Below, one piece after another: positions 1 through 9,369 of a DNA stretch of 55,853 nucleotides. This stretch comes from Microcaldota archaeon. GTDB taxonomy: Archaea > Micrarchaeota > Micrarchaeia > Micrarchaeales > Micrarchaeaceae. The first letter of the stretch is position 1. The number at the start of each line of letters is the position of its first letter. The translations under genes were made by a program, and so were the position numbers. The DNA lies in assembly GCA_021792395.1 (NCBI GenBank), contig JAJYUR010000001.1:5742-61594 (forward strand). The letters run 5' to 3'. The notes beneath the pieces were generated by a model that was not told the DNA's origin, did no database searches, and worked only from the letters and a program-made list of their open reading frames with translations.

Positions 1-447
1 GTATTCGATTACATAGAAAACCTCCAGGACTGGAACGAAAGATTGGTTGCAATGAACATAATAATAAAATCAACGTACGGCACTGCATTCGGTATGATGT
101 TTTACAAGGTGTTCTATTTTGTAATGCCTGAATATATGAGGTCGTTCGGGAAGGCGTTCGATTATCAGGGCGAAGAGATAGAATGGGGTTTTGAAGAGGC
201 GAAGCGCATAATATCCGAGAAGTGCATAAACGAAGGAAGGCTTATTGAAATGTCAGAAAGGATACTTACGCTGATTTCAAAAACGATAAATTCTGAAATG
301 CTCTTTGCCGACGAGGCAGGCATCACCAGAGAGGCGGAACTGCTAAAGAAAGTGGCACTCGCATATCCATTGCACATATATTCTGATTTAGGCATCAATA
401 TCGATATTGAGGGGGAACTCAAAAAAATATATAAGGAGTCGGAATGA
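1..447 (+). CDS. C-terminal part of an unknown, mostly helical protein (5' end outside window)
   Basis: The reading frame is open from the first base of the window to the TGA at 445-447, so the gene starts upstream and only the last 148 residues are present. A TTG at 43 could be mistaken for a start, but coding-like sequence continues to its left. The residues are mostly helical, with a hydrophobic, Tyr/Phe-rich stretch near the visible start (MMFYKVFYFVMPEYM) and Glu/Lys-rich helices after it. The layout (Asp-Trp-x-Glu, then long amphipathic helices with spaced Glu) weakly recalls ferritin-like diiron proteins, but I see no convincing ExxH metal motif. Function is unknown. It is separated from alba by a 130-base promoter region. 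Confidence 0.6.
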   Translation, partial: VFDYIENLQDWNERLVAMNIIIKSTYGTAFGMMFYKVFYFVMPEYMRSFGKAFDYQGEEIEWGFEEAKRIISEKCINEGRLIEMSERILTLISKTINSEMLFADEAGITREAELLKKVALAYPLHIYSDLGINIDIEGELKKIYKESE

Positions 448-507
448 ATGTATCTAACTCTGCTAACAGCAATATGAAATGCGTCGCATCGTGCAATACT
501 GCGGAAG

Positions 508-517
508 TTATAAATAT
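508..517 (+). promoter_or_regulatory. TATA box of alba
   Basis: TTATAAATAT preceded by purine-rich GGAAG fits an archaeal TATA box with BRE. Expected transcription start is near 540, giving a leader of about 40 bases that contains GAGTGAT just before the alba ATG. Placement is by eye. Confidence 0.55.
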
Positions 518-578
518 CCTGCAAATCAATAGATAGGAAGTGCACATACCTTATGTTAACAACAAGCGAGTGATATAA

Positions 579-878
579 ATGGCTGAAAATACACAAAATC
601 AGGAAAAAGCAGGCGAGAATATAGTATATATAGGCAAAAAGCCAACTATGAACTACGTTTTGGCAGTAGTAACCCAATTCAACAACGGCATGACGGAAGT
701 CGTATTGAAGGCCAGGGGAAATGCGATCTCAAAGGCGGTAGATGTAAAAGAGATAGTCACGAATAAGTTTATGCCAGATCTTAAACTGAAGAATATATCT
801 ACTTCGTCTGAGGAGTTGACCAACGAAGACGGAACAAGATCTAAAGTCAGTGCAATCCAAATCCTTTTGGGCAAATGA
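579..878 (+). CDS. albA: DNA/RNA-binding chromatin protein Alba
   Basis: 99 residues, the usual Alba length. After about 13 polar residues comes the family signature [11 protein letters not shown]; Lys20 and Lys21 correspond to the paired lysines (16/17 in Sulfolobus Alba) that contact nucleic acid and can be acetylated. The later [16 protein letters not shown] segment is also typical. Alba dimers coat double-stranded DNA and RNA. The ATG is preceded by GAGTGAT, a ribosome-binding-like GTGAT that recurs before other starts in this window. The gene has its own TATA box and a hairpin terminator starting at its stop codon, so it is probably transcribed alone. With the histone at 28.2 kb, this organism has at least two chromatin proteins. 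Identification is secure. Confidence 0.97.
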   Translation: MAENTQNQEKAGENIVYIGKKPTMNYVLAVVTQFNNGMTEVVLKARGNAISKAVDVKEIVTNKFMPDLKLKNISTSSEELTNEDGTRSKVSAIQILLGK

Positions 879-918
879 TGACGATATGTCATCATCTTAT
901 CCTTTTACTTGATTTTTT
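875..918 (+). terminator. Hairpin and T-rich terminator after alba
   Basis: Perfect 8-bp stem ATGATGAC / GTCATCAT (875-882 with 888-895) around the loop GATAT, overlapping the alba stop codon. Downstream are CCTTTTACTT and GATTTTTT, the T-rich tracts at which archaeal polymerase terminates. Confidence 0.6.
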
Positions 919-1014
919 ATGCAGATAAATCAATAAATAAATATATTCGCTTTGAAATGATAATGCTGCATTCAATATCCTGCTTAATGATTATATGCTG
1001 CACAGGTGTTCATA

Positions 1015-2304
1015 TTGTTGAGGACGCATTTTATAGAAGAGCTCAATGCGAGCATGGATGGAAAAGAGGTTACACTGTCAGGCTGGGTGCATGAGGTAAG
1101 AGAACTTGGTAAGATGACATTCCTTCTGCTAAGGGACATTACAGGTATAGTTCAGGTCATTGGAAAGAAAGGCGCTATAGAAGACTCGTTGATGGCCCAG
1201 ATGTCACTGCCGAAGGAAAGCGTAGTGCGCATTGCAGGCACATTAAGGGCCAATCCTGAGGCGAAGAGAGGTTTTGAGATAGCGATAAGGGAGATAGAAA
1301 ACCTTAACCCTATATCAGCTAAAATACCGTTTGAAGTTACGGGGAAGGTACCTGTAGAAATGGATGTGCGCCTAAATTATAGATATATAGACCTGAGAAG
1401 GCAGCAGACTGAAGCTATATTCAAGATAGAATCTACAATACTGTCATCATTCAGGGATATGCTTTTAGGCAGGCATTTTCTTGAGATACGCACTCCATCG
1501 ATAGTTGCAGAAGCGACTGAAGGAGGATCTGAACTGTTTTCGGTCCAATACTTCGAGTCTAAGGCATTTCTCGCCCAATCGCCGCAGCTTTATAAACAAC
1601 TGGCAGTTATAGGAGGATTGGACAGGGTATTTACAATAACCCCTGTATTCCGCGCCGAAAAATCAAACGACGTATACCACCTCAACGAGGTGACACAGAT
1701 GGATATAGAAATGGCATTTGCCGACCATCAGGATGTTATAAGCATACTTATCGAAGCGGTCACAGGCATTATTAAAGAGGTCAAAGCTAAAAATGCCAAG
1801 GACCTTGAAATACTTAACGTAAACCTGGAATTGCCTGAGACAAAGGTCGTAACGTATACTGAAGTCGTGGAAGCCATGAAAGCAAAATCATCTGGCATAA
1901 AATTCGGCGACGATTTCACTCGCGAGGACGAAAAAATGATAAATGAGCTATATGGGGATGCAGTAGTAGTTACTGAATACCCAGGTTCCGTAAGGGCGTT
2001 CTATTCTATGCCAAACGACAAAAATCCGGAACTCTCGAATAGCTTTGATTTCATATACAAAGGCATGGAGATATCGAGCGGCGCACAGAGAATTCACCTT
2101 CCTGAATTGCTCATAGAAGCGATAAAAAAGAAGGGCATGGATCCTAAATCGTTCGATTTTTACATCAACGCGTTTAGGTGCGGCGCACCTCCCCATGCAG
2201 GCTGGAGCATTGGCTTAGAACGATTAGCAATGAAGATTACCGGAATGGATAATATAAGGGAATGTGCGCTGTTCCCCAGGGACAGGAAAAGGCTTACGCC
2301 TTGA
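1015..2304 (+). CDS. aspS: Aspartyl-tRNA synthetase, archaeal/eukaryal type, possibly non-discriminating
   Basis: 429 residues, normal for archaeal AspRS without the bacterial insert. An N-terminal OB-fold anticodon-binding domain (about 1-105) is followed by a class II catalytic core: the flipping-loop/substrate region (EATEGGSELF), motif 2 (FRAE then HLNE) and motif 3 (GWSIGLERLA), ending in FPRDRKRLTP. The frame is also open to a GTG at 1006. I chose the TTG at 1015 because it gives the family-like MLRTH start and lies about 25 bases after a TATA-like GATTATATG, as expected for a leaderless mRNA; TTG 1018 is another option. In the anticodon-binding domain the residue after GWV is His, where discriminating enzymes such as that of Thermococcus kodakarensis have Trp26; the Lys85 equivalent is retained (EAKRGFE). 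It may therefore also charge tRNA-Asn. The enzyme identity is secure; tRNA specificity is inference. Confidence 0.96.
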   Translation: MLRTHFIEELNASMDGKEVTLSGWVHEVRELGKMTFLLLRDITGIVQVIGKKGAIEDSLMAQMSLPKESVVRIAGTLRANPEAKRGFEIAIREIENLNPISAKIPFEVTGKVPVEMDVRLNYRYIDLRRQQTEAIFKIESTILSSFRDMLLGRHFLEIRTPSIVAEATEGGSELFSVQYFESKAFLAQSPQLYKQLAVIGGLDRVFTITPVFRAEKSNDVYHLNEVTQMDIEMAFADHQDVISILIEAVTGIIKEVKAKNAKDLEILNVNLELPETKVVTYTEVVEAMKAKSSGIKFGDDFTREDEKMINELYGDAVVVTEYPGSVRAFYSMPNDKNPELSNSFDFIYKGMEISSGAQRIHLPELLIEAIKKKGMDPKSFDFYINAFRCGAPPHAGWSIGLERLAMKITGMDNIRECALFPRDRKRLTP

Positions 2305-2324
2305 ATGCCTGATTTTGCATGTGC

Positions 2325-2714
2325 TTATGCACTTTCAAAAAATTGCTCTATGCGGCGATTTATTTTCATAGCGTTTGACTTTGTCACAGTGTAGTTCTTC
2401 TTTGCCTTAGACATCTCCTCTAGTTTTATGAAATACCAGCCCTTTCCGCTCATCCTCCATGCTATAAACGTGCTTGTGCCTGTATTTGCCTCCCAACCCT
2501 TTAGGACTTCAAACTTACCAATTTCTATAGCAAGTCCAGACTTATCCCAAGCCTTGCATTCAAAAGCCAGCCCCTTCCCGTTCTTGAATACCAATATATC
2601 AGGGCTCAATGAATTTACACCGCTGCCCGCAGACCGCATTACGGAATACCCTTTGCCGTAAAACGTATTGATGAGCTCCCTCTCGCTCCTGGCGCCTTTT
2701 ATATACCTGTGCAA
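2325..2714 (-). CDS. hjc: Holliday junction resolvase Hjc
   Basis: 129 residues, typical of archaeal Hjc. Motifs in order: ARSERELIN with Glu11, VMRSAGSG with Arg27, PDI with Asp39, and FECKAW with Glu52 and Lys54, which together form the PD-ExK nuclease centre. The enzyme resolves four-way junctions in recombination and fork repair. The start is a TTG at 2714, about 25 bases downstream of a minus-strand TATA-like AATTTTAAAT, so the mRNA is probably leaderless. It lies 110 bases beyond the end of the ATP synthase operon on the same strand and converges with aspS. Identification is secure. Confidence 0.95.
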   Translation of the reverse strand: MHRYIKGARSERELINTFYGKGYSVMRSAGSGVNSLSPDILVFKNGKGLAFECKAWDKSGLAIEIGKFEVLKGWEANTGTSTFIAWRMSGKGWYFIKLEEMSKAKKNYTVTKSNAMKINRRIEQFFESA

Positions 2715-2802
2715 TAAACCACAAAGCGTATTGGCATTTAAAATTAATATAGCTTATTGTGTATTTGAGAGAAAAGATTTGCGAAATGGTGCAGGATTTC
2801 AT

Positions 2803-2824
2803 GGGCGCTTTGCTATTGACGCCC
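2803..2824 (-). terminator. Possible terminator hairpin at the end of the ATP synthase operon
   Basis: GGGCG (2803-2807) pairs with CGCCC (2820-2824) around a 12-base loop, directly after the atpI stop codon. No clear T tract follows on the minus strand, so this is weak. Confidence 0.25.
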
Positions 2825-4747
2825 CTATGCTTCTTTCATCTCGAACCTGCTCAGCGTCCTCCTGCGCCTGCTCGAAAATGGCCTGAATTCGTTGCCATTG
2901 CCGGTATAGAATTTTGAGAAAAATTCCACGTAGATAAGCCTTGCACCTTGTATACCTGGCTCGAATATCGCTATCACAAATGTGAAAAGCTGCCCTATTA
3001 TAAGTATGAGCGTGCCGACTATGCCCAGCAGCGGGCCATGAGCCCACCCTCTTATGAAAACGAAATCTATAACCCCTGCTAATATTACCGATGCGAGGAG
3101 TATGCCGACCAGCCTGGTGTATGACAGTATATGGCTTACAAGCGACGGTATCTCCATAAGCGATTCGAAGCCTTCGAATGCTAGGACGGATACTATGCCG
3201 CCCACAATTAGCACATACGATACAGCTACAGGTATGTTGCTAAATCCAAGTGGAGACCTGTGCAGCACTGCAAGGCCGAATATTACTATGCCTATTGCTG
3301 CCGAAAGCCAGCCAAGCCTGCCGAACGCTTTCTTCCTCTGCCCTATTGCCATTTTATTGAAAAAACCTAGGATGAACCCGGAAGCAACCATCGCTACGCC
3401 TATCCATCCTGATATGACCAGCAGTTTTGAAAGGTTCACCTCCACATTGAAGAGCGCAACGTATGGAAGCTGGAACCCGAAGTATTCGTTGAACACAATG
3501 CCCAATGCTATTGCTATTATAGACCCTGGTATTATTGCCTTGGCTATCGTAACCATGCCGTTAGGGCTTATTATAGTGCCGATGAACTTGCTAATCTGCT
3601 TTGGTATGCGGCTTCTCTTTGGCGGATGCTTCATCCTCCTTATAAGCCACAGCGCACCGAGCAGCATAACGATGCCATACCCTGCATCACCTACCATGAG
3701 TCCGAAGAATATCGGGAATATAAACGCAAACATTACCGTAGGGTCTATCTCATCGCTCCTTGGCAGGGAATAGAACCTTATGAAAAATTCATAAAGCTTA
3801 GTCTTCACAGGATTGTCGAATTTTGTCGGAGGCAGAGATTTTGTCTCAACGGTATCAAGTATATAATGCTCTTTTGTTACATTTGCCAGGCTTTTTTCAA
3901 GGCCTTTCATGTTTGCTTCAGGCACCCATCCGTCTACAGTTATCACCGATCTGCTTATCCCCAACCTAGAGGTTATATCCAACTTTTCTGTTTCCAAATC
4001 GAACTGTTCTCTTATTGCGCTCACTATCCCATAGTACTCATCAGATATCGCATCCAACTCATCATTAAGCGATGACTTCCGCACCTCAAGCTTTTTGATT
4101 TCAGCGTTTAGCCTTGACCTCTCTTCCGTCAAGCTGCCTTTGAATTCCGGCAGCACCTCCAGTTTTATCTTATAACCTTCTGAAAATTTGCCGAACTTGT
4201 TCTGGTCCTGCTTTGATATAGATATTATTGCAGAGCTTTTGCCTTTTGAAATTATGCAGTCAACATTTTTTTCTGCGATTTCCAAGAACTCATCAAGCTT
4301 CTGGCCGTACGCAAGGAATGACATTGTCATGCTGGAATTCAATATTGACAGATCCCTATCAAAATGCCCAATCATGCGTATTGTGCCCAGCCTGTCATTC
4401 AGATCCTTGAGCTTAGATGACAATGTCTCTATATCCCTGCTTATTGCAGATACCCTCTCATCTATTTTTATGGAATCCGCCTTAGAAAAAAGATCGCTTA
4501 GGCTTTCGAAAAGGTAGCGTTTTTTTGATTCTTTTTGATGCATCATGCCTTCCAGGCTGCGAAATCTTTGGGCATATGTGCCTACCTCTCCGTATTTTAT
4601 GGCATGGCTCCCCAGAAGCACGAATACATCTTCCGGTACCTGCTCTACCTGCATTACACCCAAGTCATGGAGCGCTGAAAGCGCAGGCTCGTAATACACC
4701 CTGTCTAGTATGAGCCTTATCCTTGACATCCTTGCAGGTTTGAACAT
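2825..4747 (-). CDS. atpI: A-type ATP synthase subunit I (a subunit, membrane stator)
   Basis: 640 residues. The cytoplasmic N-terminal half (about 1-330) starts with MSRIRLILDR and contains coiled coils (residues about 80-130 and 200-260). The C-terminal half has about seven to eight membrane helices, with GLMVGDAGYG in the first helical hairpin and the family-typical sequence around FEGFESLMEIPSLVSHILSY and TRLVGILLAS; the TRLV arginine is the expected partner of the rotor glutamate. It forms the ion half-channels and the stator arm. It is the last gene of the operon; its ATG at 4747 abuts the atpH stop at 4748, so translation is probably coupled. In most archaeal operons H and I come first, so this placement is unusual. 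Confidence 0.95.
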   Translation of the reverse strand: MFKPARMSRIRLILDRVYYEPALSALHDLGVMQVEQVPEDVFVLLGSHAIKYGEVGTYAQRFRSLEGMMHQKESKKRYLFESLSDLFSKADSIKIDERVSAISRDIETLSSKLKDLNDRLGTIRMIGHFDRDLSILNSSMTMSFLAYGQKLDEFLEIAEKNVDCIISKGKSSAIISISKQDQNKFGKFSEGYKIKLEVLPEFKGSLTEERSRLNAEIKKLEVRKSSLNDELDAISDEYYGIVSAIREQFDLETEKLDITSRLGISRSVITVDGWVPEANMKGLEKSLANVTKEHYILDTVETKSLPPTKFDNPVKTKLYEFFIRFYSLPRSDEIDPTVMFAFIFPIFFGLMVGDAGYGIVMLLGALWLIRRMKHPPKRSRIPKQISKFIGTIISPNGMVTIAKAIIPGSIIAIALGIVFNEYFGFQLPYVALFNVEVNLSKLLVISGWIGVAMVASGFILGFFNKMAIGQRKKAFGRLGWLSAAIGIVIFGLAVLHRSPLGFSNIPVAVSYVLIVGGIVSVLAFEGFESLMEIPSLVSHILSYTRLVGILLASVILAGVIDFVFIRGWAHGPLLGIVGTLILIIGQLFTFVIAIFEPGIQGARLIYVEFFSKFYTGNGNEFRPFSSRRRRTLSRFEMKEA

Positions 4748-5065
4748 TCACACACCGAATTCCTCGTTTATCACATCAGAGAACATATTCATTATATCTT
4801 CATCGCTTGGTTTTTTCAGGACCTTTATTTCAGCGATCTTAGATTCATAAACTTCATTTGCACGCTTTGATGCATCCGCTTCTGCGGCTGCAATTTCTTT
4901 TTGATACGCAAGATCTGCACGTTCTATACCAGCCTTCAAGTCGTTTTCGGCTTTTGCATGTGCCTCTATGAGCTTTGCCCTTGCCTCTTCCTCTGCATCT
5001 TTTATCTCTTTTTCAGAATCAATCTCTGCCTGTTTTATCTTTTCTAAAATACTTATATCGCTCAT
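4748..5065 (-). CDS. atpH: A-type ATP synthase subunit H (peripheral stalk coiled coil)
   Basis: 105 residues, almost all a single charged coiled coil rich in Ala, Glu, Lys and Asp (KDAEEEARAKLIEAHAKAE), as in subunit H of the archaeal peripheral stalk, which pairs with subunit E. Subunit H is normally adjacent to subunit I, and that pairing is kept here. The ATG overlaps the stop of the preceding 58-residue gene as ATGA (5062-5065), so translation is probably coupled. Coiled coils are not specific on their own; the assignment rests on length, composition and position. Confidence 0.85.
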   Translation of the reverse strand: MSDISILEKIKQAEIDSEKEIKDAEEEARAKLIEAHAKAENDLKAGIERADLAYQKEIAAAEADASKRANEVYESKIAEIKVLKKPSDEDIMNMFSDVINEEFGV

Positions 5066-5238
5066 TTCAACACCACAATGATAAAGAACAGGAATGCCAT
5101 AGTAGCAACGACATTGAACGCCAGAAATGCCAGTTTTATCGCCCTGAACTTCCTTAGTACCTTAGCGTCGCTAACCTTAGGCATGGGCGCTGCATCACCC
5201 TTCTTTACCCAATAATTCTTATAGTTATACGTTTTCAT
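5062..5238 (-). CDS. Small single-helix membrane protein in the ATP synthase operon
   Basis: A 58-residue frame (ATG at 5236-5238, stop at 5062-5064) fills the otherwise empty space between atpD and atpH. It overlaps the atpD end by 14 bases and shares ATGA with the atpH start, the pattern of translationally coupled operon genes. The first 35 residues are basic and Tyr-rich ([14 protein letters not shown]), followed by one hydrophobic helix (FLAFNVVATMAFLFFIIVVL) ending in a C-terminal Lys. The inside-positive pattern suggests a cytoplasmic N-terminus. No family is recognised. Its position directly after atpD matches that of ahaG in Methanosarcina operons, but I cannot show homology. It may be an assembly factor or an accessory AO subunit. 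Confidence 0.72.
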   Translation of the reverse strand: MKTYNYKNYWVKKGDAAPMPKVSDAKVLRKFRAIKLAFLAFNVVATMAFLFFIIVVLK

Positions 5239-5851
5239 TCAACTTGCCCTTTATAAACTTTAATGAAACTATCTGGTCTCTTTCCAGATCTTCCAGGCGC
5301 TGCTTTATGTATGATACCTTTGATTTTAAATTTGGTATTGCCACGTTTTCTATAGCATTTGAGCGCCTGTTAAGCTTTTCTATTTCGTGCAGTAGCTTAC
5401 GCAGTGAATTCTCCTTTTCAGCTATCTCTATGAGCATCTTGAACAATTCCTGATAGCTTCGCTTAGCGTCTTCTATGGACGTAGGCACGCTGATGAGTTC
5501 GTACCCAATAGGCATCGCAGCGTATCCGTTTAGGCTTATGTTAGGTATCTTTACGCCCATGACGTTTTTTGCAGACACCTTGGCAGATATGTCACCCTGC
5601 TCTGCGGCTATCCTTTCCAGGTTGATCCTTCCGGATACCATCTCCGCAAGCTTGATGCTTTCTATTGATCGTGATACCATTGCATATAGATTTCCACGCA
5701 GAGCCTTTATCTGCCTGGCGAGGTCGAAGAATTCCAGCACCAGACTAGAGCGTTTCATCTTGAGCAGATTCAGGCCTTTCGAGGCAACCCTTATCCTGCC
5801 CTTGGTCTTTATGAGCTCTATCCTCGTAGTCTTGAGGTTACTTTGCGCCAT
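5225..5851 (-). CDS. atpD: A-type ATP synthase subunit D (central rotor shaft)
   Basis: 208 residues, the normal length. Two long helices typical of subunit D are recognisable: an N-terminal coiled coil containing [20 protein letters not shown], and a C-terminal coiled coil (about 140-200) containing [20 protein letters not shown]. The conserved NAIENVxIP motif is diagnostic. The subunit forms the central shaft that transmits rotation from the K ring to the A3B3 head. It overlaps the end of atpB by 14 bases and the start of the 58-residue gene by 14 bases. Identification is secure. Confidence 0.95.
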   Translation of the reverse strand: MAQSNLKTTRIELIKTKGRIRVASKGLNLLKMKRSSLVLEFFDLARQIKALRGNLYAMVSRSIESIKLAEMVSGRINLERIAAEQGDISAKVSAKNVMGVKIPNISLNGYAAMPIGYELISVPTSIEDAKRSYQELFKMLIEIAEKENSLRKLLHEIEKLNRRSNAIENVAIPNLKSKVSYIKQRLEDLERDQIVSLKFIKGKLNENV

Positions 5852-7226
5852 TATTCCACTTGCCGTATTTTTTAATGTACTCGTCTTTTATGCGCTTTAT
5901 CTCCCTTTCGTCAAGCGGGGCGAAGAGATCCCAGCCCATGTCAAGCGTTTTTTCTATGCTTCTATCTTCATAATAATCCTGTTTCACGAAGTTGCTCTCG
6001 AACGAATCCGCAAATTTCAGAAACTTCTTGTCGTTTGCGCTGAGCGCTTCTTCTCCGACAATCTCCGTAAGGCTGCGTAGGTCCTTCCCCCTTGAGTATG
6101 CTGCATAAAGCTGGTCTGCTACCCCTCTATGGTCTTCCCTGGTGCTTTTCTTGCCTATGCCCTGGTTCATCAGCCTTGACAGCGATAAAAGAACATCGAT
6201 ATTTGGATAGACTCCGCGCCTGTATAATTCCCTGCTGAGCACTATTTGGCCTTCTGTTATATAACCAGTAAGATCAGGTATTGGATGAGTAATGTCGTCG
6301 CCTGGCATTGTAAGTATGGGTATCTGCGTTATTGACCCGCGTCTGCTTTTTATTTTTCCCGCGCGCTCGTATATTGTAGAAAGATCCGTATACATGTATC
6401 CAGGATATCCTCTTCTTCCAGGGACCTCTTCCCTTGCTGCGGAAACTTCTCTCAGCGCCTCGCAGTAGTTCGTCATATCTGTAAGTATTACCAGCACATG
6501 CATATTTTCCTTGTATGCCAGATATTCTGCAGTTGTAAGCGCAAGCCTAGGTAGGATTATTCTTTCCATGGATGGTTCAGATGACAGATTGAGAAACATC
6601 ACGGCACGCTCAAGTGCACCAGTCTCTTCGAACTCTTTCTTGAAAAAGTTTGCCTCTTCGCTGTTTATGCCTATGCCTCCGAATACAACGCTAAAACCTT
6701 CGCTTTCGCCCAATATCTTCGCCTGCCTAGCTATCTGTGCGGCTATGCGGTTGTGCGGAAGCCCAGAGCCTGAGAATATTGGCAGCTTTTGCCCCCTAAC
6801 TAGAGTATTCATCCCGTCAATGGTGGATATCCCTGTCTGTATGAATTCCGATGGCTCCTCCCTTGCATATGGGTTGATTGAGCTGCCATTTATATCTAGT
6901 GATTCGTTGCTGTATATGGGAGGGCTCCTGTCCCTTGGGCGGCCCATGCCATCGAATATCCTGCCAAGCATATCCGTGCTCACATTTATATGCGCAGTGT
7001 TGCCCAGGAATTTGACCTTAGTATTACCCAGGTTCATGCCTCTTGTCTCTCCGAATGACTGCACTATTGCCAAACCATCCCTGCTGTCAAGGACCTGTCC
7101 GGTGACGGACCTGCCGTCTTCCAGTTTTACCTCGACCAATTCGTTGTATCCAGCATCCTTTACACCTTCTACGAATAGGAGCACGTTTGTGACTTTATTT
7201 ATCGTTTTATAATATATGTCATTCAT
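5838..7226 (-). CDS. atpB: A-type ATP synthase subunit B (regulatory nucleotide-binding subunit)
   Basis: 462 residues, standard for subunit B. The N-terminal beta barrel starts with a family-like LLFVEGV. The degenerate nucleotide site is recognisable by [19 protein letters not shown] in place of a true P loop, as expected for the non-catalytic subunit. [14 protein letters not shown], [17 protein letters not shown] and the [20 protein letters not shown] segment are family hallmarks. Start at ATG 7226 is supported by GGTG about ten bases upstream, in the short space after atpA. It alternates with subunit A in the hexameric head. Identification is secure. Confidence 0.97.
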   Translation of the reverse strand: MNDIYYKTINKVTNVLLFVEGVKDAGYNELVEVKLEDGRSVTGQVLDSRDGLAIVQSFGETRGMNLGNTKVKFLGNTAHINVSTDMLGRIFDGMGRPRDRSPPIYSNESLDINGSSINPYAREEPSEFIQTGISTIDGMNTLVRGQKLPIFSGSGLPHNRIAAQIARQAKILGESEGFSVVFGGIGINSEEANFFKKEFEETGALERAVMFLNLSSEPSMERIILPRLALTTAEYLAYKENMHVLVILTDMTNYCEALREVSAAREEVPGRRGYPGYMYTDLSTIYERAGKIKSRRGSITQIPILTMPGDDITHPIPDLTGYITEGQIVLSRELYRRGVYPNIDVLLSLSRLMNQGIGKKSTREDHRGVADQLYAAYSRGKDLRSLTEIVGEEALSANDKKFLKFADSFESNFVKQDYYEDRSIEKTLDMGWDLFAPLDEREIKRIKDEYIKKYGKWNNGAK

Positions 7227-7237
7227 TCAAACACCTT

Positions 7238-8992
7238 TCATTTCTTCTCGGGCTCGATAGCCTTTATTTTAGAGATGGATGATATTATCTCATTATAATA
7301 CGGCTCTATCGATTCTTCCTTCACGAATTTCATCTTTGCTATCTTTTGCCTTACCTCTAGGTCGGCCATCTGTTCCATCGCCACCCCTTTGATGAGCGCT
7401 ATTTCCTCCTCGTCACCTAATGCAAGGATAGACTTTAGCATCATATACTGCTTGCGTATTGATGTGTATGCGTCTACTTCGTCGAAAGCGCTTTGCTGCA
7501 GGTAATCCTCTCTTATGCTTTTCGCTATGTCCAGTATCAGCTTATCTGCTTCTGGCAGTGCATCATATCCGACGAGCTGCACTATTTCGTTTATTTCGGC
7601 CTCTTTCTGCAGCGTACCCATAGCCTTCTGGTAGAGTTCCGGCCATTCTTCTGCGACATTCTTCAGGTACCATGGCCTTAAATCGTCTATATATAGTGAA
7701 TAGCTGTTCAACCAGTTTATTGAAGGAAAGTGTCTGCTGTTCGCCAGCGAGGCATCTAGGGCCCAGAACACTCTCGTCACTCTGAGCGTATTTTGCGACA
7801 CAGGTTCTGATATGTCTCCCCCCGGGGGAGAGACTGCACCTATTGCAGTTACCGACCCAGTGCCGCCGCTCATGACATTTACCCTGCCCGCGCGCTCGTA
7901 GAATTCTGCGATTTTCCTTCCTAGATATGCAGGATATCCCTCTTCTCCAGGCATTTCCTCCAGTCTTCCAGATATCTCCCTAAGCGCCTCTGCCCATCTG
8001 GATGTGCTGTCAGCCATAAGGGCGACATTGTACCCCATGTCCCTATAATATTCTGCCAGCGTTATCCCAGTATATATGCTAGCTTCCCTGGCTGCTACAG
8101 GCATGTTGGATGTATTGGCAATAAGTATTGTCCTTTGCATCAGAGGCTTCCCTGATTTTGGATCATTAAGCTCAGGAAATGTGGATAGTATCTCTGTCAT
8201 CTCGTTGCCGCGTTCCCCGCATCCTACGTATATGACTATGTCGCTATCGCTCCATTTGGACAGCTGGTGCTGTATTACGGTCTTGCCCGATCCAAATGGC
8301 CCAGGAACCGCGCTTGTGCCCCCCTTTGCCACTGGAAACAATGTGTCTATGACTCTCTGTCCAGTTATTAGAGGTATGTCAGGAGGTAGTTTATCAACTA
8401 CAGGGCGTGGCATCCTTACGGGCCAATACTGCAGCATAGTGATGTCTACGCTTTTCTTTTGGCTGTCGGTAATCGACGCTATTTTCTCCTTTATAGTATA
8501 ATCGCCCTCCTTCAGTCCCTTTATGACGCCAGCTACCCCATACGGCACCATTACCTTGTGTTTTATTATCTCAGTCTCTTCGACCTCGCCAATGATTGCA
8601 CCAGATGTTACCTCATCGCCATCTTTTACCGATGGGATGAAATGCCATTTCCTCGCAGTATCAAGCGATTCTACCTCGATTCCTCGGGCTATGAAATCTC
8701 CGCTTTTTGACATTATCTTGTCAAGCGGACGCTGTATGCCATCATATATGGAACCTATCAGCCCCGGACCTAGCATCACAGAAAGCTGCCTGTGCGTGTT
8801 TTCTACTGGCTCGCCTGGTTTTATGCCGCTGGTATCCTCGTAAACCTGTATTATGGCCTGCGCCTTGTCCAACTTTATTATTTCTCCTATTAAGCCTGAA
8901 CTGCCGACCTTGACAACATCATACATCTTTGGGTTGTCCAGGCCATTAGCTATTACAACCGGGCCAGAAACCCTGAATATTTTGCCTTCCAT
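7238..8992 (-). CDS. atpA: A-type ATP synthase catalytic subunit A
   Basis: 584 residues from ATG 8992, the usual length, so no intein is present. The P loop GPFGSGKT is at residues about 231-238 and is intact; [11 protein letters not shown] (catalytic Glu), the non-homologous region between about residues 110 and 190, and the [20 protein letters not shown] segment are all present. It makes ATP at the A/B interfaces. A longer frame starts at ATG 9007, but ATG 8992 gives the family start [13 protein letters not shown] and is preceded by AAGTGATATC, which contains a ribosome-binding-like GTGAT overlapping the atpF stop. Identification is secure. Confidence 0.97.
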   Translation of the reverse strand: MEGKIFRVSGPVVIANGLDNPKMYDVVKVGSSGLIGEIIKLDKAQAIIQVYEDTSGIKPGEPVENTHRQLSVMLGPGLIGSIYDGIQRPLDKIMSKSGDFIARGIEVESLDTARKWHFIPSVKDGDEVTSGAIIGEVEETEIIKHKVMVPYGVAGVIKGLKEGDYTIKEKIASITDSQKKSVDITMLQYWPVRMPRPVVDKLPPDIPLITGQRVIDTLFPVAKGGTSAVPGPFGSGKTVIQHQLSKWSDSDIVIYVGCGERGNEMTEILSTFPELNDPKSGKPLMQRTILIANTSNMPVAAREASIYTGITLAEYYRDMGYNVALMADSTSRWAEALREISGRLEEMPGEEGYPAYLGRKIAEFYERAGRVNVMSGGTGSVTAIGAVSPPGGDISEPVSQNTLRVTRVFWALDASLANSRHFPSINWLNSYSLYIDDLRPWYLKNVAEEWPELYQKAMGTLQKEAEINEIVQLVGYDALPEADKLILDIAKSIREDYLQQSAFDEVDAYTSIRKQYMMLKSILALGDEEEIALIKGVAMEQMADLEVRQKIAKMKFVKEESIEPYYNEIISSISKIKAIEPEKK

Positions 8993-8996
8993 GATA

Positions 8997-9320
8997 TCAC
9001 TTAACATTTTGAATATTGACCCCTAAAATCCTTTTTGCAAGAGCCTCTACAGATTCGGCTTTGCCATCATCGCCTTCAACAGGTATAAATACAACTATGG
9101 GCTTGAGCATTGTTTCAAAACGCCTCAATGCAGAAGTTGTAAGTGCATCACGTATCGAATTTGAAGCGATCACAAGGCTGTATTGCGCAGAGTCTGCAAT
9201 CTCAGCAAGCCTGCCTGCACCCTCTTCATCAGACGATATGAAAACATCCTTTATCCCTACAAGCTTGAAGCCCAATGCAACTTCTCTTTCTGCAATAACA
9301 GCTATCTTTTCGAGTTCCAT
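8997..9320 (-). CDS. atpF: A-type ATP synthase subunit F (central stalk regulator)
   Basis: 107 residues from ATG 9320, the usual size. The sequence [19 protein letters not shown] is the typical Rossmann-like N-terminus of subunit F; the C-terminal part ([14 protein letters not shown] and a helix) also fits. The frame extends to ATG 9341, but GGTGTGA lies seven bases before ATG 9320, which also gives the family-like start. Subunit F binds subunit D in the rotor. It sits in the standard place between C and A. Confidence 0.92.
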   Translation of the reverse strand: MELEKIAVIAEREVALGFKLVGIKDVFISSDEEGAGRLAEIADSAQYSLVIASNSIRDALTTSALRRFETMLKPIVVFIPVEGDDGKAESVEALAKRILGVNIQNVK

Positions 9321-9369
9321 GCGTTCACACCATACTTTCATACCCTGCTTTCACTTTCATATTGTGCCT

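Noticed and set aside
165-677. Minus-strand frame of 170 residues across the first gene and alba
   Set aside because: It lies opposite the open frame at 1-447 and the secure alba gene, and has Cys/Tyr-rich, low-complexity composition typical of an antisense shadow.
3054-3773. Plus-strand frame of 239 residues opposite atpI
   Set aside because: Complement of the membrane helices of atpI; no family and the real gene is certain.
7238-8992. Intein in atpA
   Set aside because: The P loop region is continuous and the protein length is normal.
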